From Gaiellasilicea sp963784895 (GTDB lineage: Bacteria > Actinomycetota > Thermoleophilia > Gaiellales > Gaiellaceae): DNA of 64,000 bases. The DNA lies in contig CAWATM010000005.1 in assembly GCA_963784895.1 (NCBI GenBank), positions 11,161-75,160 of the forward strand, in the 5' to 3' direction. The notes under the pieces are model-generated. The model saw nothing but the letters and a program-made list of their open reading frames with translations. It was not told the origin of the DNA and did not search any database. Shown piece by piece: positions 8,271-19,737 of this stretch (position 1 is the first letter of the stretch; every line of letters begins with the position of its first letter). A program made the position numbers and the translations under genes.

Positions 8271-8848
8271 TCCTCCCGCAGCGCCGCGAGGATGCCCGCC
8301 TGCCACCCCGGGGCTCGGCCCCCACCCGGCGCGAGCAGCGACGCGGGCCGGAGCCCGGCGCGCGCGAGCAGCCACGAGATGAGCGAGTTCGAGTTCCACA
8401 TGTCGCCGGCGCCGAGCTCGTCACGGCCCCAGACGAGCCTGGGGACGTCGGCCACCTGGTCGAGGATGCGGCGCGCTGCGGCGGGGTCGTCGGTCAGCCG
8501 CTGCGGGCTCTCGACCGCCTCGGCGACGTCCGGGATCTCGCCGTCGAGCCAGCGCCGCACCTCGTAACGGAAAAGCCGGAGCCGCCCGGCGGAGCGGCTG
8601 CCGACCGGCCCCTCCGCGACGACGCCGCGCTCGGCGCCGTCGGCGTCGCGGCTGGGCGCCATCTCGATCACGAACCTGCCCTCTGCAGCTGCAATCTCCA
8701 GTGCGGAGTGGTAGAGCGCAGCGCGCGGCCGGCGGTCGCGGCGCGCGACGAGCGCCTCGTAGACCCGCCCGTTCAGGCGCACGAAGTGGCCGCCGGCTCC
8801 GAGCGGGAGCCAGTAGAGGTCGACCGCGTGCCGGTCAGCGCCGGCCAA
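8255..8848 (-). CDS. Conserved protein of unknown function
   Basis: About 197 residues; I do not recognise a named family. Notable stretches are DLYWLPLGAGGHFVRLNGR near the N-terminus, LYHSALEI (about 40), RLFRYEVRRWLDGEIPD (about 90) and GDMWNSNSLISWLLARAGL toward the end. The spaced His and the Asn/Ser/Trp-rich C-terminal motif could suggest a papain-like or other hydrolase fold, but no catalytic Cys is evident. No signal peptide or membrane helix. The TTG start at 8848 overlaps the helicase stop by 14 bp; no ATG or GTG lies nearby, so the start is uncertain. Confidence 0.6.
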   Translation of the reverse strand: MAGADRHAVDLYWLPLGAGGHFVRLNGRVYEALVARRDRRPRAALYHSALEIAAAEGRFVIEMAPSRDADGAERGVVAEGPVGSRSAGRLRLFRYEVRRWLDGEIPDVAEAVESPQRLTDDPAAARRILDQVADVPRLVWGRDELGAGDMWNSNSLISWLLARAGLRPASLLAPGGGRAPGWQAGILAALREDQGRR

Positions 8849-10466
8849 AGCACCGTTCGCACAGCGCGAACCACGGCGCGCAGCTTTGGCCGCACTGCTT
8901 GCAGCGCCCGACGGTCGGGGAGCCCACCTCGGCGGCGAGCTTCTCGCTGACCCGGCGGGCGGCGGCCTCCTCGAGCTCGGCCGCCTTCTCGAGCGTGACC
9001 CCGCCGACGTCCGGATACTGAAGTGCGAACCAGCGGAGGATGCTCGCCGTTCGTGCCGCCTGCTCGGCGTCCTCGAGCGATGCCTCGCGGAGCCGGTTGA
9101 CGTCGAGCAGCCACTGCAGCACGGGCCGCGGCGCCCGGTCGCCCGAAACCGCCAGCGCAAGCGTGCCGAGCAGCTCGGCGTTGTCTTCGTCCACGGGCGC
9201 GTTGACGAGCTTCCAAACCTGCTCGAGCGCGAGCCGTCGGCCGCGCTCTCGTAGGCGGCGCTGGACGACGTCGAGCCGGACGAGCAGCGGCCCGATCGAC
9301 TCGACCGAGAGCCAGCCGTCAGTGGCCCACTGTCGCAGCGCCGCCGAGTGCCACGCACGGAGCGCGGCCGGCAGCTGCGCGGGGTCGTCGATCGGGAGGT
9401 CTTCTAACCGCGGCCGGATCCGCGCCGTGTCGACGACGCGGTAGCCGACGTGCCCGCCGGGGAGCGGCACGTCCGGGTGCAGAGCCGCCTCGATCAGCTC
9501 CGGATCGGCGTTCGCCCACACGATCCCGGTCAGAACGCCGACATGGCCGCGCTCGACGAGGCCGAAGCGGCCGGCGCGGCCCGCTATCTGCGCGATCTCC
9601 CAGGCGTGCAGGTCGCGCCGCTCCTCGCCGTCGAACTTCTGCGACTCGGCGAAGAGCAGCGTCTCGCAGGGGAGATTGACACCGTGGCCGAGCACGTCGG
9701 TGGCGCAGCAGACGGTCGCCTGCCCGTTCATGAAGCGCTCGATCTCGAGCCGCCGCGACGCGAGCGGCATCGCGCCGTAGAGGACGGCGACCTTTCCCGG
9801 CTGCCGGCGGTTGAGCTCGCCCGCGAGCGCGAGCACGGCACGGCGGCTGAACGCGACGACGACGGTGCCCGGCTGCAGGCTTTGGAAGGAGACGGGCCCG
9901 GTCCAGTCGAGCGGCGCCTTGCGCTCGAAGAAGCGGATCTCGGCGTTCGGGAAGGCGTTCTGGACGAGCGGCAGCGCCTCGACCGCGCCCAGCAGGAGGA
10001 TGTGCCGGTACTCCCCGGCGAGCAGGAGCCGAGTCCAGGCGGAGCCGCGCTCGGCGTCGTCGGCCCACTGCACCTCGTCCAGCACGAGCACTTCTCCCTG
10101 GAGGGGCGCCATCTCGGCCGTGCAGCAGATGATCGGCGCGCGCTCGTTGACACGCTCCTCGCCGGTGACGAGGCCCACGGCGTCTGCGCCGAGCTGCGCC
10201 GCGAGGCGCCGATGCGCTTCCTGGGCGAGCATCCGCAGCGGTGCGGCGAAGACGCCCCGGCCCGTCTCGGCGAGGAACTCGAGCGCGGCATGGGTCTTGC
10301 CCGAGTTCGTCGGGCCGACGTGGGCGACGACCGTCTCCGGCTCCGTCCGGCGAAAGGGAAGGACGATCTCTGGCTCGGGGACGCGCAGGTGCGCGTCGCG
10401 GCGCGCGCGGCGCTGCGAGCGGCTCGGCCGTTTCTGGCGGCCCCGGTGCTCCCGGCGGGAGGCCAC
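8835..10466 (-). CDS. Suv3-type DExH RNA helicase with C-terminal zinc ribbon
   Basis: A 543-residue ATP-dependent RNA helicase closest in motif style to mitochondrial/proteobacterial Suv3, a partner of RNA decay. Motif I is VGPTNSGKTHAAL (about 50-62), motif II is LDEVQ (about 130), and motif VI is QIAGRAGRFG (about 290). A Suv3-like C-terminal region follows, then a four-Cys element CKQCGQSC with CERCFG at the extreme end, probably binding zinc. The N-terminus is Arg-rich. It starts 8 bases after the ftsX stop and may be co-transcribed with ftsEX. The Suv3 assignment is from motifs; a role in RNA turnover is inferred. Confidence 0.85.
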   Translation of the reverse strand: MASRREHRGRQKRPSRSQRRARRDAHLRVPEPEIVLPFRRTEPETVVAHVGPTNSGKTHAALEFLAETGRGVFAAPLRMLAQEAHRRLAAQLGADAVGLVTGEERVNERAPIICCTAEMAPLQGEVLVLDEVQWADDAERGSAWTRLLLAGEYRHILLLGAVEALPLVQNAFPNAEIRFFERKAPLDWTGPVSFQSLQPGTVVVAFSRRAVLALAGELNRRQPGKVAVLYGAMPLASRRLEIERFMNGQATVCCATDVLGHGVNLPCETLLFAESQKFDGEERRDLHAWEIAQIAGRAGRFGLVERGHVGVLTGIVWANADPELIEAALHPDVPLPGGHVGYRVVDTARIRPRLEDLPIDDPAQLPAALRAWHSAALRQWATDGWLSVESIGPLLVRLDVVQRRLRERGRRLALEQVWKLVNAPVDEDNAELLGTLALAVSGDRAPRPVLQWLLDVNRLREASLEDAEQAARTASILRWFALQYPDVGGVTLEKAAELEEAAARRVSEKLAAEVGSPTVGRCKQCGQSCAPWFALCERCFGRR

Positions 10467-10473
10467 CGCGTGG

Positions 10474-11364
10474 CTAGACCTGGAGGAAGCGGCGGAGGGT
10501 GATTCCGGAGCCGACGGCGCCGACCGTAAGGCCGACGAGGACGACGATCAGCGCGATCGTCGAGAACGACCAGGCCTCGACGCCGGCGCCCGCGTCGAAG
10601 CGGTCGGTGATCCGCTCGAGCACGACCGCCTTGCCGATCAGGAGCAGGAGGACGGCGGCGAGTGAACCGAGGACGCCGCAGATCAGACCTTCGAGCATGA
10701 ACGGGCCGCGCACGAACCAGTTCGTCGCGCCCACGAGCTTCATCACCTCGATCTCCCGCTTCCGCGAGAAGATCGAGAGCCGGATCGTGTTCGCGATCAG
10801 CAGCGCCGACGAGATCAGGAGCACGATCGTCGCGACGAGGAAGGCGCTCGAGAGCACCCGCGCGACCGTGACGACACGGTCGGAGACGGCGCCGCCGTCG
10901 TTGATCTTCTCGACCCCGGCCGGCAGCGTCGGCGCGCGCAGGTTGCGGGCGATCGCCTTCGCGTTCTCGCCGTCGGCGGGCGTCACCTCGAACGCGTCGG
11001 GGAGCGGGTTCCCTGGCAAGTTCTCGACGATCTCCGGCTGCAGCTTGCGCATCCGCTCGAGCGCCTCGGCCTTCGGCACCCAGACCACTTCCTTGACGAG
11101 CGGATCGGCTGTCAGCTTCGCCCGGACAGCGTTGATCTGCTTGTCGGTCGCCTCCTGCTTGCAGGTCGAGTCGGTGCAGAAATAGACCTTGACGAGCAGC
11201 TTCTCCTTCTGGTGGTCGCCGAACGCCTGCGCCCAGGAGCCGAGGGCGATGAAGAGGCCGAGCAGGAACATGCCGATCAGCACGGTCATCGTCGCCGCGA
11301 TCGTCGTCGAGAGGTTCGCGCCGAGCGAGCGGATCGACTCGGAGAAGAGAAGCTTCAGCCTCAC
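10474..11364 (-). CDS. ftsX: Cell division ABC transporter permease FtsX
   Basis: The 296-residue membrane half of FtsEX, which couples ATP hydrolysis at the division site to activation of peptidoglycan hydrolases. It has a cytoplasmic N-terminus, one helix at about 20-45, an extracytoplasmic domain (with a CTDSTCKQE Cys pair, about 60-150), then three helices (about 190-290). I chose the GTG at 11364 (VRLKLLFSESIRSL) because family members begin like this; an open extension upstream to 11463 overlaps ftsE. It lies downstream of ftsE. Confidence 0.93.
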   Translation of the reverse strand: MRLKLLFSESIRSLGANLSTTIAATMTVLIGMFLLGLFIALGSWAQAFGDHQKEKLLVKVYFCTDSTCKQEATDKQINAVRAKLTADPLVKEVVWVPKAEALERMRKLQPEIVENLPGNPLPDAFEVTPADGENAKAIARNLRAPTLPAGVEKINDGGAVSDRVVTVARVLSSAFLVATIVLLISSALLIANTIRLSIFSRKREIEVMKLVGATNWFVRGPFMLEGLICGVLGSLAAVLLLLIGKAVVLERITDRFDAGAGVEAWSFSTIALIVVLVGLTVGAVGSGITLRRFLQV

Positions 11365-11428
11365 GCCCCTGGCCGCCTTCCGCTCCCGCCCGGCGGAGCC
11401 GGGCTCCGCGAAAGGCTGACGTCGAACC

Positions 11429-12217
11429 TCATTCGCTCTCGTACCCGCCGCGGCGCTCGTCACGCGCCAGCCGCCCGTCCTCCAGCGCGATCACCCTGCG
11501 GCGCATCTTGTCGACCATCTCGCGGTCGTGGGTCACCATCAGGATCGTCGTACCCGCGCGGTTGATTCGGTAAAGCAACTGCATGATTCCGACTGACGTG
11601 TCGGGATCGAGGTTCCCGGTCGGCTCGTCGCAGATCAGCAGGGGCGGATGATTGACGACGGCGCGCGCGATCGAGACGCGCTGCTGCTCGCCGCCGGAGA
11701 GCTCGTCCGGCAGGGAGCTCATCTTGTCCGAGAGCCCGACGAGCGAGAGCACCTCGGGCACCTTGCGGCGGATGTTCGTCGCGCTCTCACCCTGCACCTT
11801 GAGCGCGTAGGCGACGTTCTCGGCTGCCGAGCGGTCGCGCAGGAGCTTGAAGTCCTGGAAGACGCAGCCCACGTTGCGGCGCAGCAGCGGCACCTTCGAG
11901 TGCTTCAGCCGGGTCAGGTCGCGGCCGCCGACGAGGACCCTGCCGGAGGTGGGCTCGAGCTCCTTCAGGAGCAGGCGGATCATCGTCGACTTGCCCGAGC
12001 CCGACGCGCCGACGACGAAGACGAACTCGCCTTTGTCGATCACGAAGGAGACGTCGTTGAGTGCGACGACGTTGGGGTCGTAGATCTTGGTGACGCTCTC
12101 GAACACGATCATCGTCCCCGCGATCGCGGGGTCGACGGGGATGCCGTTCTGCGGCTCGACGGCCACGGGCTCGGTCAGGGGTTCGTTCACGTCTGTCTGC
12201 AAGTCGAGATCAGTCAC
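11429..12217 (-). CDS. ftsE: Cell division ATP-binding protein FtsE
   Basis: The ATPase of FtsEX: Walker A GASGSGKST, signature LSGGEQQRVSIARA, Walker B LLICDEPTGNLD and the H-loop VTHD are all present. The conserved family core starts at MIVFESVTKIYDP (ATG 12112), but an in-frame extension of about 35 residues (DLDLQTDVNEPLTEPVAVEP) has strongly GC-biased third positions, so a GTG at 12217 is preferred, giving 262 residues; a TTG at 12226 is also possible. The C-terminus DERRGGYESE is charged. A TAGACT box at 12280-12275 may start the transcript. Confidence 0.93.
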   Translation of the reverse strand: MTDLDLQTDVNEPLTEPVAVEPQNGIPVDPAIAGTMIVFESVTKIYDPNVVALNDVSFVIDKGEFVFVVGASGSGKSTMIRLLLKELEPTSGRVLVGGRDLTRLKHSKVPLLRRNVGCVFQDFKLLRDRSAAENVAYALKVQGESATNIRRKVPEVLSLVGLSDKMSSLPDELSGGEQQRVSIARAVVNHPPLLICDEPTGNLDPDTSVGIMQLLYRINRAGTTILMVTHDREMVDKMRRRVIALEDGRLARDERRGGYESE

Positions 12218-12274
12218 CGGAAACAAAGGGGGAGTCGGCCGCAGAAGGCCGCGCCGGCATCTGTGGAGGGATCC

Positions 12275-12298
12275 AGTCTAGCCGACAGGTCGGTTAGA
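12275..12298. terminator. Inverted repeat between prfB and ftsE
   Basis: GTCTAGCCGAC and GTCGGTTAGAC form an 11-bp arm with one mismatch (a G-U pair is possible), starting within the prfB stop region. There is no T-run. It may be a weak terminator, and the minus strand also contains TAGACT here, a possible -10 box for ftsE. Confidence 0.4.
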
Positions 12299-13398
12299 CG
12301 GCCTTTCCGGAGGCCCGTGCGAGCAGGTATTCCCGCACGAAGCCGTCGAGGTTGCCGTCGAGGACACCCTGGGCGTTGCCGACCTCGTAGCTCGTCCGCA
12401 GATCCTTCACGAGCTGGTAGGGGTGGAGCACATAACTCCGGATTTGACTTCCGAAGCCGGTGTCCTGCGCCGCGCCGCGCTCGCGGGCCAGCTCGGCCTC
12501 CCGCTCCTCCTCCTGCAGCTCGACGAGCCGTGACTTGAGGATCCGCAGCGCCGTCTGCTTGTTCGACGTCTGCGAGCGCTCGTTCTGGCACTGGACGACG
12601 ATTCCGCTCGGCAGGTGCGTGATCCGGACGGCCGAGTCGGTCTTGTTCACGTGCTGCCCGCCCGCGCCGGACGCTCGGTAGGTGTCGATGCGCAAATCGG
12701 TCTCATCGATCTCGACCGCGCTCTCGTCGGGCAGCAGCGGCGCGACGACGACCTGCGCGAAGGCGGTGTGACGCCGGTGGGCGCTGTCGAAGGGGCTCAG
12801 GCGCACCAGCCGGTGGACGCCGCGCTCCGCCTTGAAGAGCCCGTACGCGTTCTCGCCCTTCGCCGTGAAGGTCGCCGACTTCAGCCCCGCCTCCTCGCCT
12901 GGGCTCGCCTCGACGAGCTCGGCCTGGAAGCCGCGGTCGGTGCCCCAGCGCTGGTACATGCGCAGCAGCATCTCGGCCCAGTCCTGGGCGTCGGTCCCTC
13001 CGGCGCCGGCGTGGATCGAGACGACCGCGTCGCCGGCGTCGTACTCGCCGTTGAAGAGCGCGTCCTCCTGAAGCCGTTCGAGCTCGCGGCGGAGCGGCTG
13101 CAGCTGGCTTTCGATGTCGGCCGAGAGCTCGGGCTCGAGCTGAAGCAGTTCCGCCGCGTCGTCGTGCTCACCCTGCAGGCGCTCGTAGCGCTCGAGCCGC
13201 TTGGAGAGTCGGGCGTGCTCGGTTGAGACAGCGGTTGCGCGGGCCTGGTCGTCCCAGAAGCCCGGCACGCCCATCTCCTGCTCGAGCTCGGCGACCCGGG
13301 TCGTCAGCGAATCCGGGTCAAAGGTAATCACGAACCCAGGCGAGCTGGGCTCTGATTTCCTCGAGCTGCGCTTCGAGCGGGATCGCGGTCTCGGACAC
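12294..13398 (-). CDS. prfB: Peptide chain release factor 2 with programmed +1 frameshift
   Basis: RF2 releases proteins at UGA and UAA. The gene is in two frames: GTG at 13398 opens 26 codons ending VRDYL then TGA (13320-13318), and the main body continues in the +1 frame from GAC (DPDSLTTRV). The junction CTTTGAC is the classic autoregulatory site, where low RF2 lets the ribosome slip. The combined product is about 367 residues. The stop-recognition tripeptide SPF (in RLVRLSPFDSAHRRHT) and GGQ in GAGGQHVNKTDSAV are present. The start is leaderless (TACCAT six bases upstream). Annotating only the ATG ORF from 13331 would lose the true N-terminus. Confidence 0.96.
13317..13323 (-). promoter_or_regulatory. 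prfB +1 frameshift site CTTTGAC
   Basis: On the minus strand CTT-TGA-C places Leu next to an in-frame UGA; slippage onto TTT/GAC joins the two RF2 frames. The usual upstream Shine-Dalgarno-like stimulator is weak here (only GGG, 14 bases before the CTT). Confidence 0.93.
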
Positions 13399-13404
13399 GT
13401 ATGG

Positions 13405-13410
13405 ATGGTA
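13405..13410 (-). promoter_or_regulatory. -10 box of prfB (leaderless)
   Basis: TACCAT on the minus strand, six bases from the GTG at 13398; this supports the short upstream frame as the real start of prfB. Confidence 0.6.
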
Positions 13411-13463
13411 GCGCCGGGCGAGAGGAGGGCCGCGCCGGACGGCCCTCCTCTCGCTCCCCACGC

Positions 13464-15371
13464 TTAGCGCAGCGAAACGTCGTCGACGCGGAAGCTCGTC
13501 GGCAGCGTCACGTCGGTGGTCGCACGGAACTGCAGCCGCACCGTCTGCCCGCGCCAGGCGGCGAGGCTGAACGCCCGCTGCGTGTACGAGCCGATGCTCG
13601 TCGCATCGCGGTTGCTGTAGCTGCCGAGCGTGCCAAGAAGCGCGCCGGACGTGCTGCGGACCTCGACGTAGAGGTAGTCGTAGGCCGCCGAGAGCGACTC
13701 GCTCGTCGTGATGTTGAGCCAGAGGGTCAGGTTGGCAGGATGACCGGCCGGGATGCTGACCGTCTGGTACTCGGAGCCGCTCGCATTGTTGTAGGCGCCG
13801 AGCACGGTGTAGCCGGCCCCGGAGCGCGGGTAGGCGCCCGACGACCAGTACGCGTTCCCCGACAGCGTCCACGACGCCGCCGAGCCCTCGAAGCCGCCGT
13901 TCACGATCAGCTCGCCGCCGCTCGTCGCGTTGCTGACGGTGACGTTGACCGTGGCGCTGGAGCCGACGTTGCCGGCTGCGTCATAGGCTCTCGTCTGCAG
14001 CGAGTGTCCGCCGTTCGGCGCCGTCGTCGTGTTCCAGGCGATCGCATAGGGAGACGTGGTGTCGGTGCCAGCGAGGGAGCCGTCGACGAAGAGCTCGACC
14101 CGGCTGACGCCGACGCTGTCGCTCGCGTTCGCGGACACCGTCGTCGTGCCGCTCACCGTGGCACCGTTCGCCGGCGAGGTGATCGATGTCGTCGGCGGCG
14201 TGATGTCGCCAGGCGGCGGGGCGGCTCCGACCACCGAGTAGAGCAACCGGTTTGGCGACCCGGTGCCGGGGCTCGTGACCTTGTTCGCAGTCGTGTTCCC
14301 GAGCAGCGCCGCCGTCGCCGTCGCCGGCGACGCGGTCGGGTTCGTCGACAGGTAAAGCGCAAGCGCGCCCGCCACGTGCGGCGACGCCATCGACGTGCCG
14401 TTGATCGTGTTCGTCGCGGTGTTCGACGTGGACCAGGCGGAGGTGATGCTCGAGCCAGGCGCAAAGAGGTCGACGCACGTGCCGAAGTTGGAGAAGGACG
14501 AGCGTGCGTCGCCGCTGGTCGTCGACCCGACCGTAACCGCGTTCGCGGCCCGCGCGGGGGAGTAGTTACACGCGTTCGCATTCGAGTTGCCCGCGGCAAC
14601 CGCGTAGCTGACGCCGGCCGCGATCGAGTTTTGGACGGCGGTGTCGAGCGCGGTCGACACGCCGCCGCCGAGGCTCATGTTCGCGACCGCGGGCTTGACG
14701 TGGTTCGCGGTCACCCAGTCGACCCCGGCGATGACGCCGCTGTTCGACCCGGAGCCGGAGCAGCCGAGCACGCGGACGGAGTGCAGCGTCACCTGCTTGG
14801 CGACGCCGTACGTCGTGCCGCCGGTGGTGCCGGCGACATGCGTGCCGTGGCCGTTGCAGTCGTTCGTGCCCTGCCCGTCGTTGACGGCCGTGAAGCCGTT
14901 CCCGATTCGACCGGTGAACTCCTGGTGCGTGGCGCGGATGCCCGTGTCGATCACGTAGGCATGAACGCCCTGGCCGGTCTGGTTGTACGTGTAGGAGCTC
15001 GAGAGCGGCAAGTCGCGCTGGTCGATCCGGTCGAGACCCCACGTCGCGGGGCTCTGCGTCGCGACCGACTCGATCACCTGGTCGGGCTCGACATGGGAGA
15101 CGCGCGGGTCGGTGGCGAGCCTCGCCGCCTGCTTCTCGGTCAGCCTGACGGCGAAGCCCTTCAGCGCGTGCTGGTAGACGGCGTCGACTGCCCCGTCGTG
15201 CGAGCGGGCAAGCTCCCCTGCGACCGCCGGGACGGTCGACCGGGCTGTGTCCGTACTGAGGACGACGATGTACGTGCTGCGGGGTGATGTGCGGTCGTCG
15301 TCGGTGGCGCCGCTCGACGGAGCGGCTGCGGCGAGGACCACGCACATCGCGGCAACGATCGTGCGGAGCAT
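13464..15371 (-). CDS. Secreted subtilisin-like serine protease (S8)
   Basis: A 635-residue exported protease. Order of parts: signal peptide (about 1-22, MLRTIVAAMCVVLAAAAPSS), an inhibitor I9-type prodomain (about 30-105), the S8 catalytic domain (about 110-375) with Asp in VIDTGIRATHQEF, His in NGHGTHVAGTTGG and Ser in NGTSMASPHVAGAL, then an Ig-like domain (about 390-480) and a C-terminal beta-sandwich (about 485-635) beginning GGELIVNGGFEGS that resembles carbohydrate-binding or jelly-roll modules. AGGAGGAAGAG precedes the ATG. It sits between secA and prfB and looks like a single-gene unit. Confidence 0.94.
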   Translation of the reverse strand: MLRTIVAAMCVVLAAAAPSSGATDDDRTSPRSTYIVVLSTDTARSTVPAVAGELARSHDGAVDAVYQHALKGFAVRLTEKQAARLATDPRVSHVEPDQVIESVATQSPATWGLDRIDQRDLPLSSSYTYNQTGQGVHAYVIDTGIRATHQEFTGRIGNGFTAVNDGQGTNDCNGHGTHVAGTTGGTTYGVAKQVTLHSVRVLGCSGSGSNSGVIAGVDWVTANHVKPAVANMSLGGGVSTALDTAVQNSIAAGVSYAVAAGNSNANACNYSPARAANAVTVGSTTSGDARSSFSNFGTCVDLFAPGSSITSAWSTSNTATNTINGTSMASPHVAGALALYLSTNPTASPATATAALLGNTTANKVTSPGTGSPNRLLYSVVGAAPPPGDITPPTTSITSPANGATVSGTTTVSANASDSVGVSRVELFVDGSLAGTDTTSPYAIAWNTTTAPNGGHSLQTRAYDAAGNVGSSATVNVTVSNATSGGELIVNGGFEGSAASWTLSGNAYWSSGAYPRSGAGYTVLGAYNNASGSEYQTVSIPAGHPANLTLWLNITTSESLSAAYDYLYVEVRSTSGALLGTLGSYSNRDATSIGSYTQRAFSLAAWRGQTVRLQFRATTDVTLPTSFRVDDVSLR

Positions 15372-15503
15372 CTCTTCCTCCTGGGCGAAAGAACTGACGG
15401 CAGACGCGCGCCCGGCGGGCGCGCATGACAGAAGTGTGCGACCTCGAGCCGGCGGGCGCTATACCCCTTTCGGGCGACCTGACGGCCGGCCGGGAGCGTC
15501 AGG

Positions 15504-18161
<2,658 letters not shown>

Positions 18162-18167
18162 CGACGT

Positions 18168-18173
18168 AGGGTA
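18168..18173 (-). promoter_or_regulatory. -10 box of secA (leaderless)
   Basis: TACCCT on the minus strand, six bases from the ATG at 18161. Confidence 0.6.
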
Positions 18174-18226
18174 GCCGCTGGGGGAAATCTTCACCCCGGG
18201 TTCATGGACGACTTACAGACCCGCGG

Positions 18227-18232
18227 TAGCGT
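18227..18232 (+). promoter_or_regulatory. -10 box before the secreted protein at 18241
   Basis: TAGCGT, five bases before the GTG at 18238 and eight before the ATG at 18241. Confidence 0.5.
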
Positions 18233-18240
18233 CCGCGGTG

Positions 18241-19170
18241 ATGGTGCGCGCCCTCGCTCTGTTGCTCGTTCTCGCCCTTGGGCCGGCCGCCGGAACGGCG
18301 ACCGCTCGCGAGCGTCAGGTGGTGGCACCGGTGTCCGCGCTCGGGCTTGCCGGGGTCGACCTCGGCTATGCCGGCGCGTACGGTCGAGGCTGTCACGAGG
18401 TGCGGCTCTGGAACGTCGCCACGCGCGGCGATCGGCGCCTCTCGAGTCACTGCTTCGTCTCCACGAGCACCGGGAGCGGCGTTGCCGGGGTGATCGCCTC
18501 GGGAGGCCGCGGGCTCTGGCTCACGTTCACGGGCGGAAACATCCGCGAGTGGTCGCTCTGGACGAAGGGCGGGCAGGGGCCGCTGCGGCGGCTCGCATTT
18601 CTCGCTGCCGACGTCGACGGCCCAGCGCCCGTCATCCTCGGGCGCGCCTGGGAAGGCTCGCTGCCCTATGCGATCGGACGCACGATCGTCGTTCTCGCCC
18701 CCGACGGGTCGCGTCGCTTCTCGCTGACCGCGGCCGCCCGGGTCGTGGCGCTCAGCGCCCACTCGCGTGGCTATGCCGCAGTGCTCGCGAACGGCAGCGT
18801 GCTCACGGTATCCCCGACCGGCAACGCGATTCGAGAGCGTGCGTTCGCGCCCGGAGCGGTGCAGGCGGCGGTGCTTGCCGCCCCGGGGCTGATCGTCGAG
18901 ACGGCGGCCGGGCTGGAGATCCACGGCGTCACCTCGGTCCGGACGATCCCGCTGCCGACGGGCGCACGCTTCCTCGGCTACTCCGAGGGGATTGCAGCGT
19001 ATGGAACGGGGCGCGAGCTGCGTCTGCGTCGGCTCGCCAACGGCGCCGACAGGCTCTTCCGCAGGCTCGAGCCTCGGTTCCAGGCCGAGCTCGGCCGTCG
19101 CGGAATCGCGTACGCCTCGGGCCGCACACTCGGCTTCAGCGTCTGGGCGCTCGTCAGCAGCGGCGTCTAG
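18241..19170 (+). CDS. Secreted protein of unknown function, possible beta-propeller
   Basis: About 309 residues with a clear signal peptide (MVRALALLLVLALGPAAGTA, cleaved near ATA). The rest lacks membrane helices and consists of short repeated strands with patterns such as VRLWNVATRGDRRLSSH, LWLTFTGGNIREWSLWT and ELRLRRLANGADRLF, which suggest a WD/YVTN-like propeller, though no repeat is clean. Two Cys (in GRGCHEVRL and SSHCF) could form a disulfide. GTG 18238 is an equal start candidate. Its TAG shares the palindrome CTAG with the TAG of the convergent gene at 19167. No function can be assigned. Confidence 0.7.
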   Translation: MVRALALLLVLALGPAAGTATARERQVVAPVSALGLAGVDLGYAGAYGRGCHEVRLWNVATRGDRRLSSHCFVSTSTGSGVAGVIASGGRGLWLTFTGGNIREWSLWTKGGQGPLRRLAFLAADVDGPAPVILGRAWEGSLPYAIGRTIVVLAPDGSRRFSLTAAARVVALSAHSRGYAAVLANGSVLTVSPTGNAIRERAFAPGAVQAAVLAAPGLIVETAAGLEIHGVTSVRTIPLPTGARFLGYSEGIAAYGTGRELRLRRLANGADRLFRRLEPRFQAELGRRGIAYASGRTLGFSVWALVSSGV

Positions 19171-19736
19171 ACCGGGGAGACCTGGACCTCGAACAAGTCG
19201 CCGTCGAGGCGGCGGCCGATCACGATCTGGCCGGCCTCGACCAGCTCGAGCTCATCCTCCCCGTAGCCGGGAAACGACCGCAGGTGGATCCGCCTGGCGC
19301 CGACCGCCCAGACACCATCGTCGCGGCGGACGCCCTCGGCGCGGTAGGGCGGGTTGATCGAGGCCTCGATCGCATCCGCGAACGCGCTGAGTGAGCCGTC
19401 GGGGACGTCCTCCTCGACGAGCAGCGTGCCGTCGGGCAGCGACGTGAAGTGCACCTCGTCGCCGGGCAGCTCGGCGGCGACCGCGGCGATCGTGTCCCAC
19501 TCCCGGGGGCGCGGGACGCCGTGCAGCGCCACCTCGCCGAAGGGCGACGGCCGGCCGAACTCGTCGGGTGGAGCCGAGAGGAAGCCGTCCGCGAGGCCGT
19601 GCATCAGCCCTGCCAGGCGCGACGGCGTGCGCTGGCCCGCTCCGGCATCCGCATCGCCGCCGGTGGAGCCGATGTCCTGGTCTGCCTGCTCCGCGAGACG
19701 CTCGTGCAGAGGCTTGGCGCGGCGGAAGAGCCCCAC
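19167..19736 (-). CDS. Conserved hypothetical protein downstream of hpf
   Basis: A 189-residue soluble, acidic protein I do not recognise. It begins MGLFRRAKPLHERLAEQA; an Ala/Gly-rich linker follows, then an alpha/beta region containing PREWDTIAAVAAELPGDEV, SLPDGTLLVEEDVPDG and NPPYRAEGVRRDDGVWAVGA. It starts one base after the hpf stop, so it is almost certainly co-transcribed with hpf, which hints at a role in growth-phase control, but that is inference from position only. Shares its stop as CTAG with the convergent gene at 18241. Confidence 0.75.
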   Translation of the reverse strand: MGLFRRAKPLHERLAEQADQDIGSTGGDADAGAGQRTPSRLAGLMHGLADGFLSAPPDEFGRPSPFGEVALHGVPRPREWDTIAAVAAELPGDEVHFTSLPDGTLLVEEDVPDGSLSAFADAIEASINPPYRAEGVRRDDGVWAVGARRIHLRSFPGYGEDELELVEAGQIVIGRRLDGDLFEVQVSPV

Positions 19737-19737
19737 G

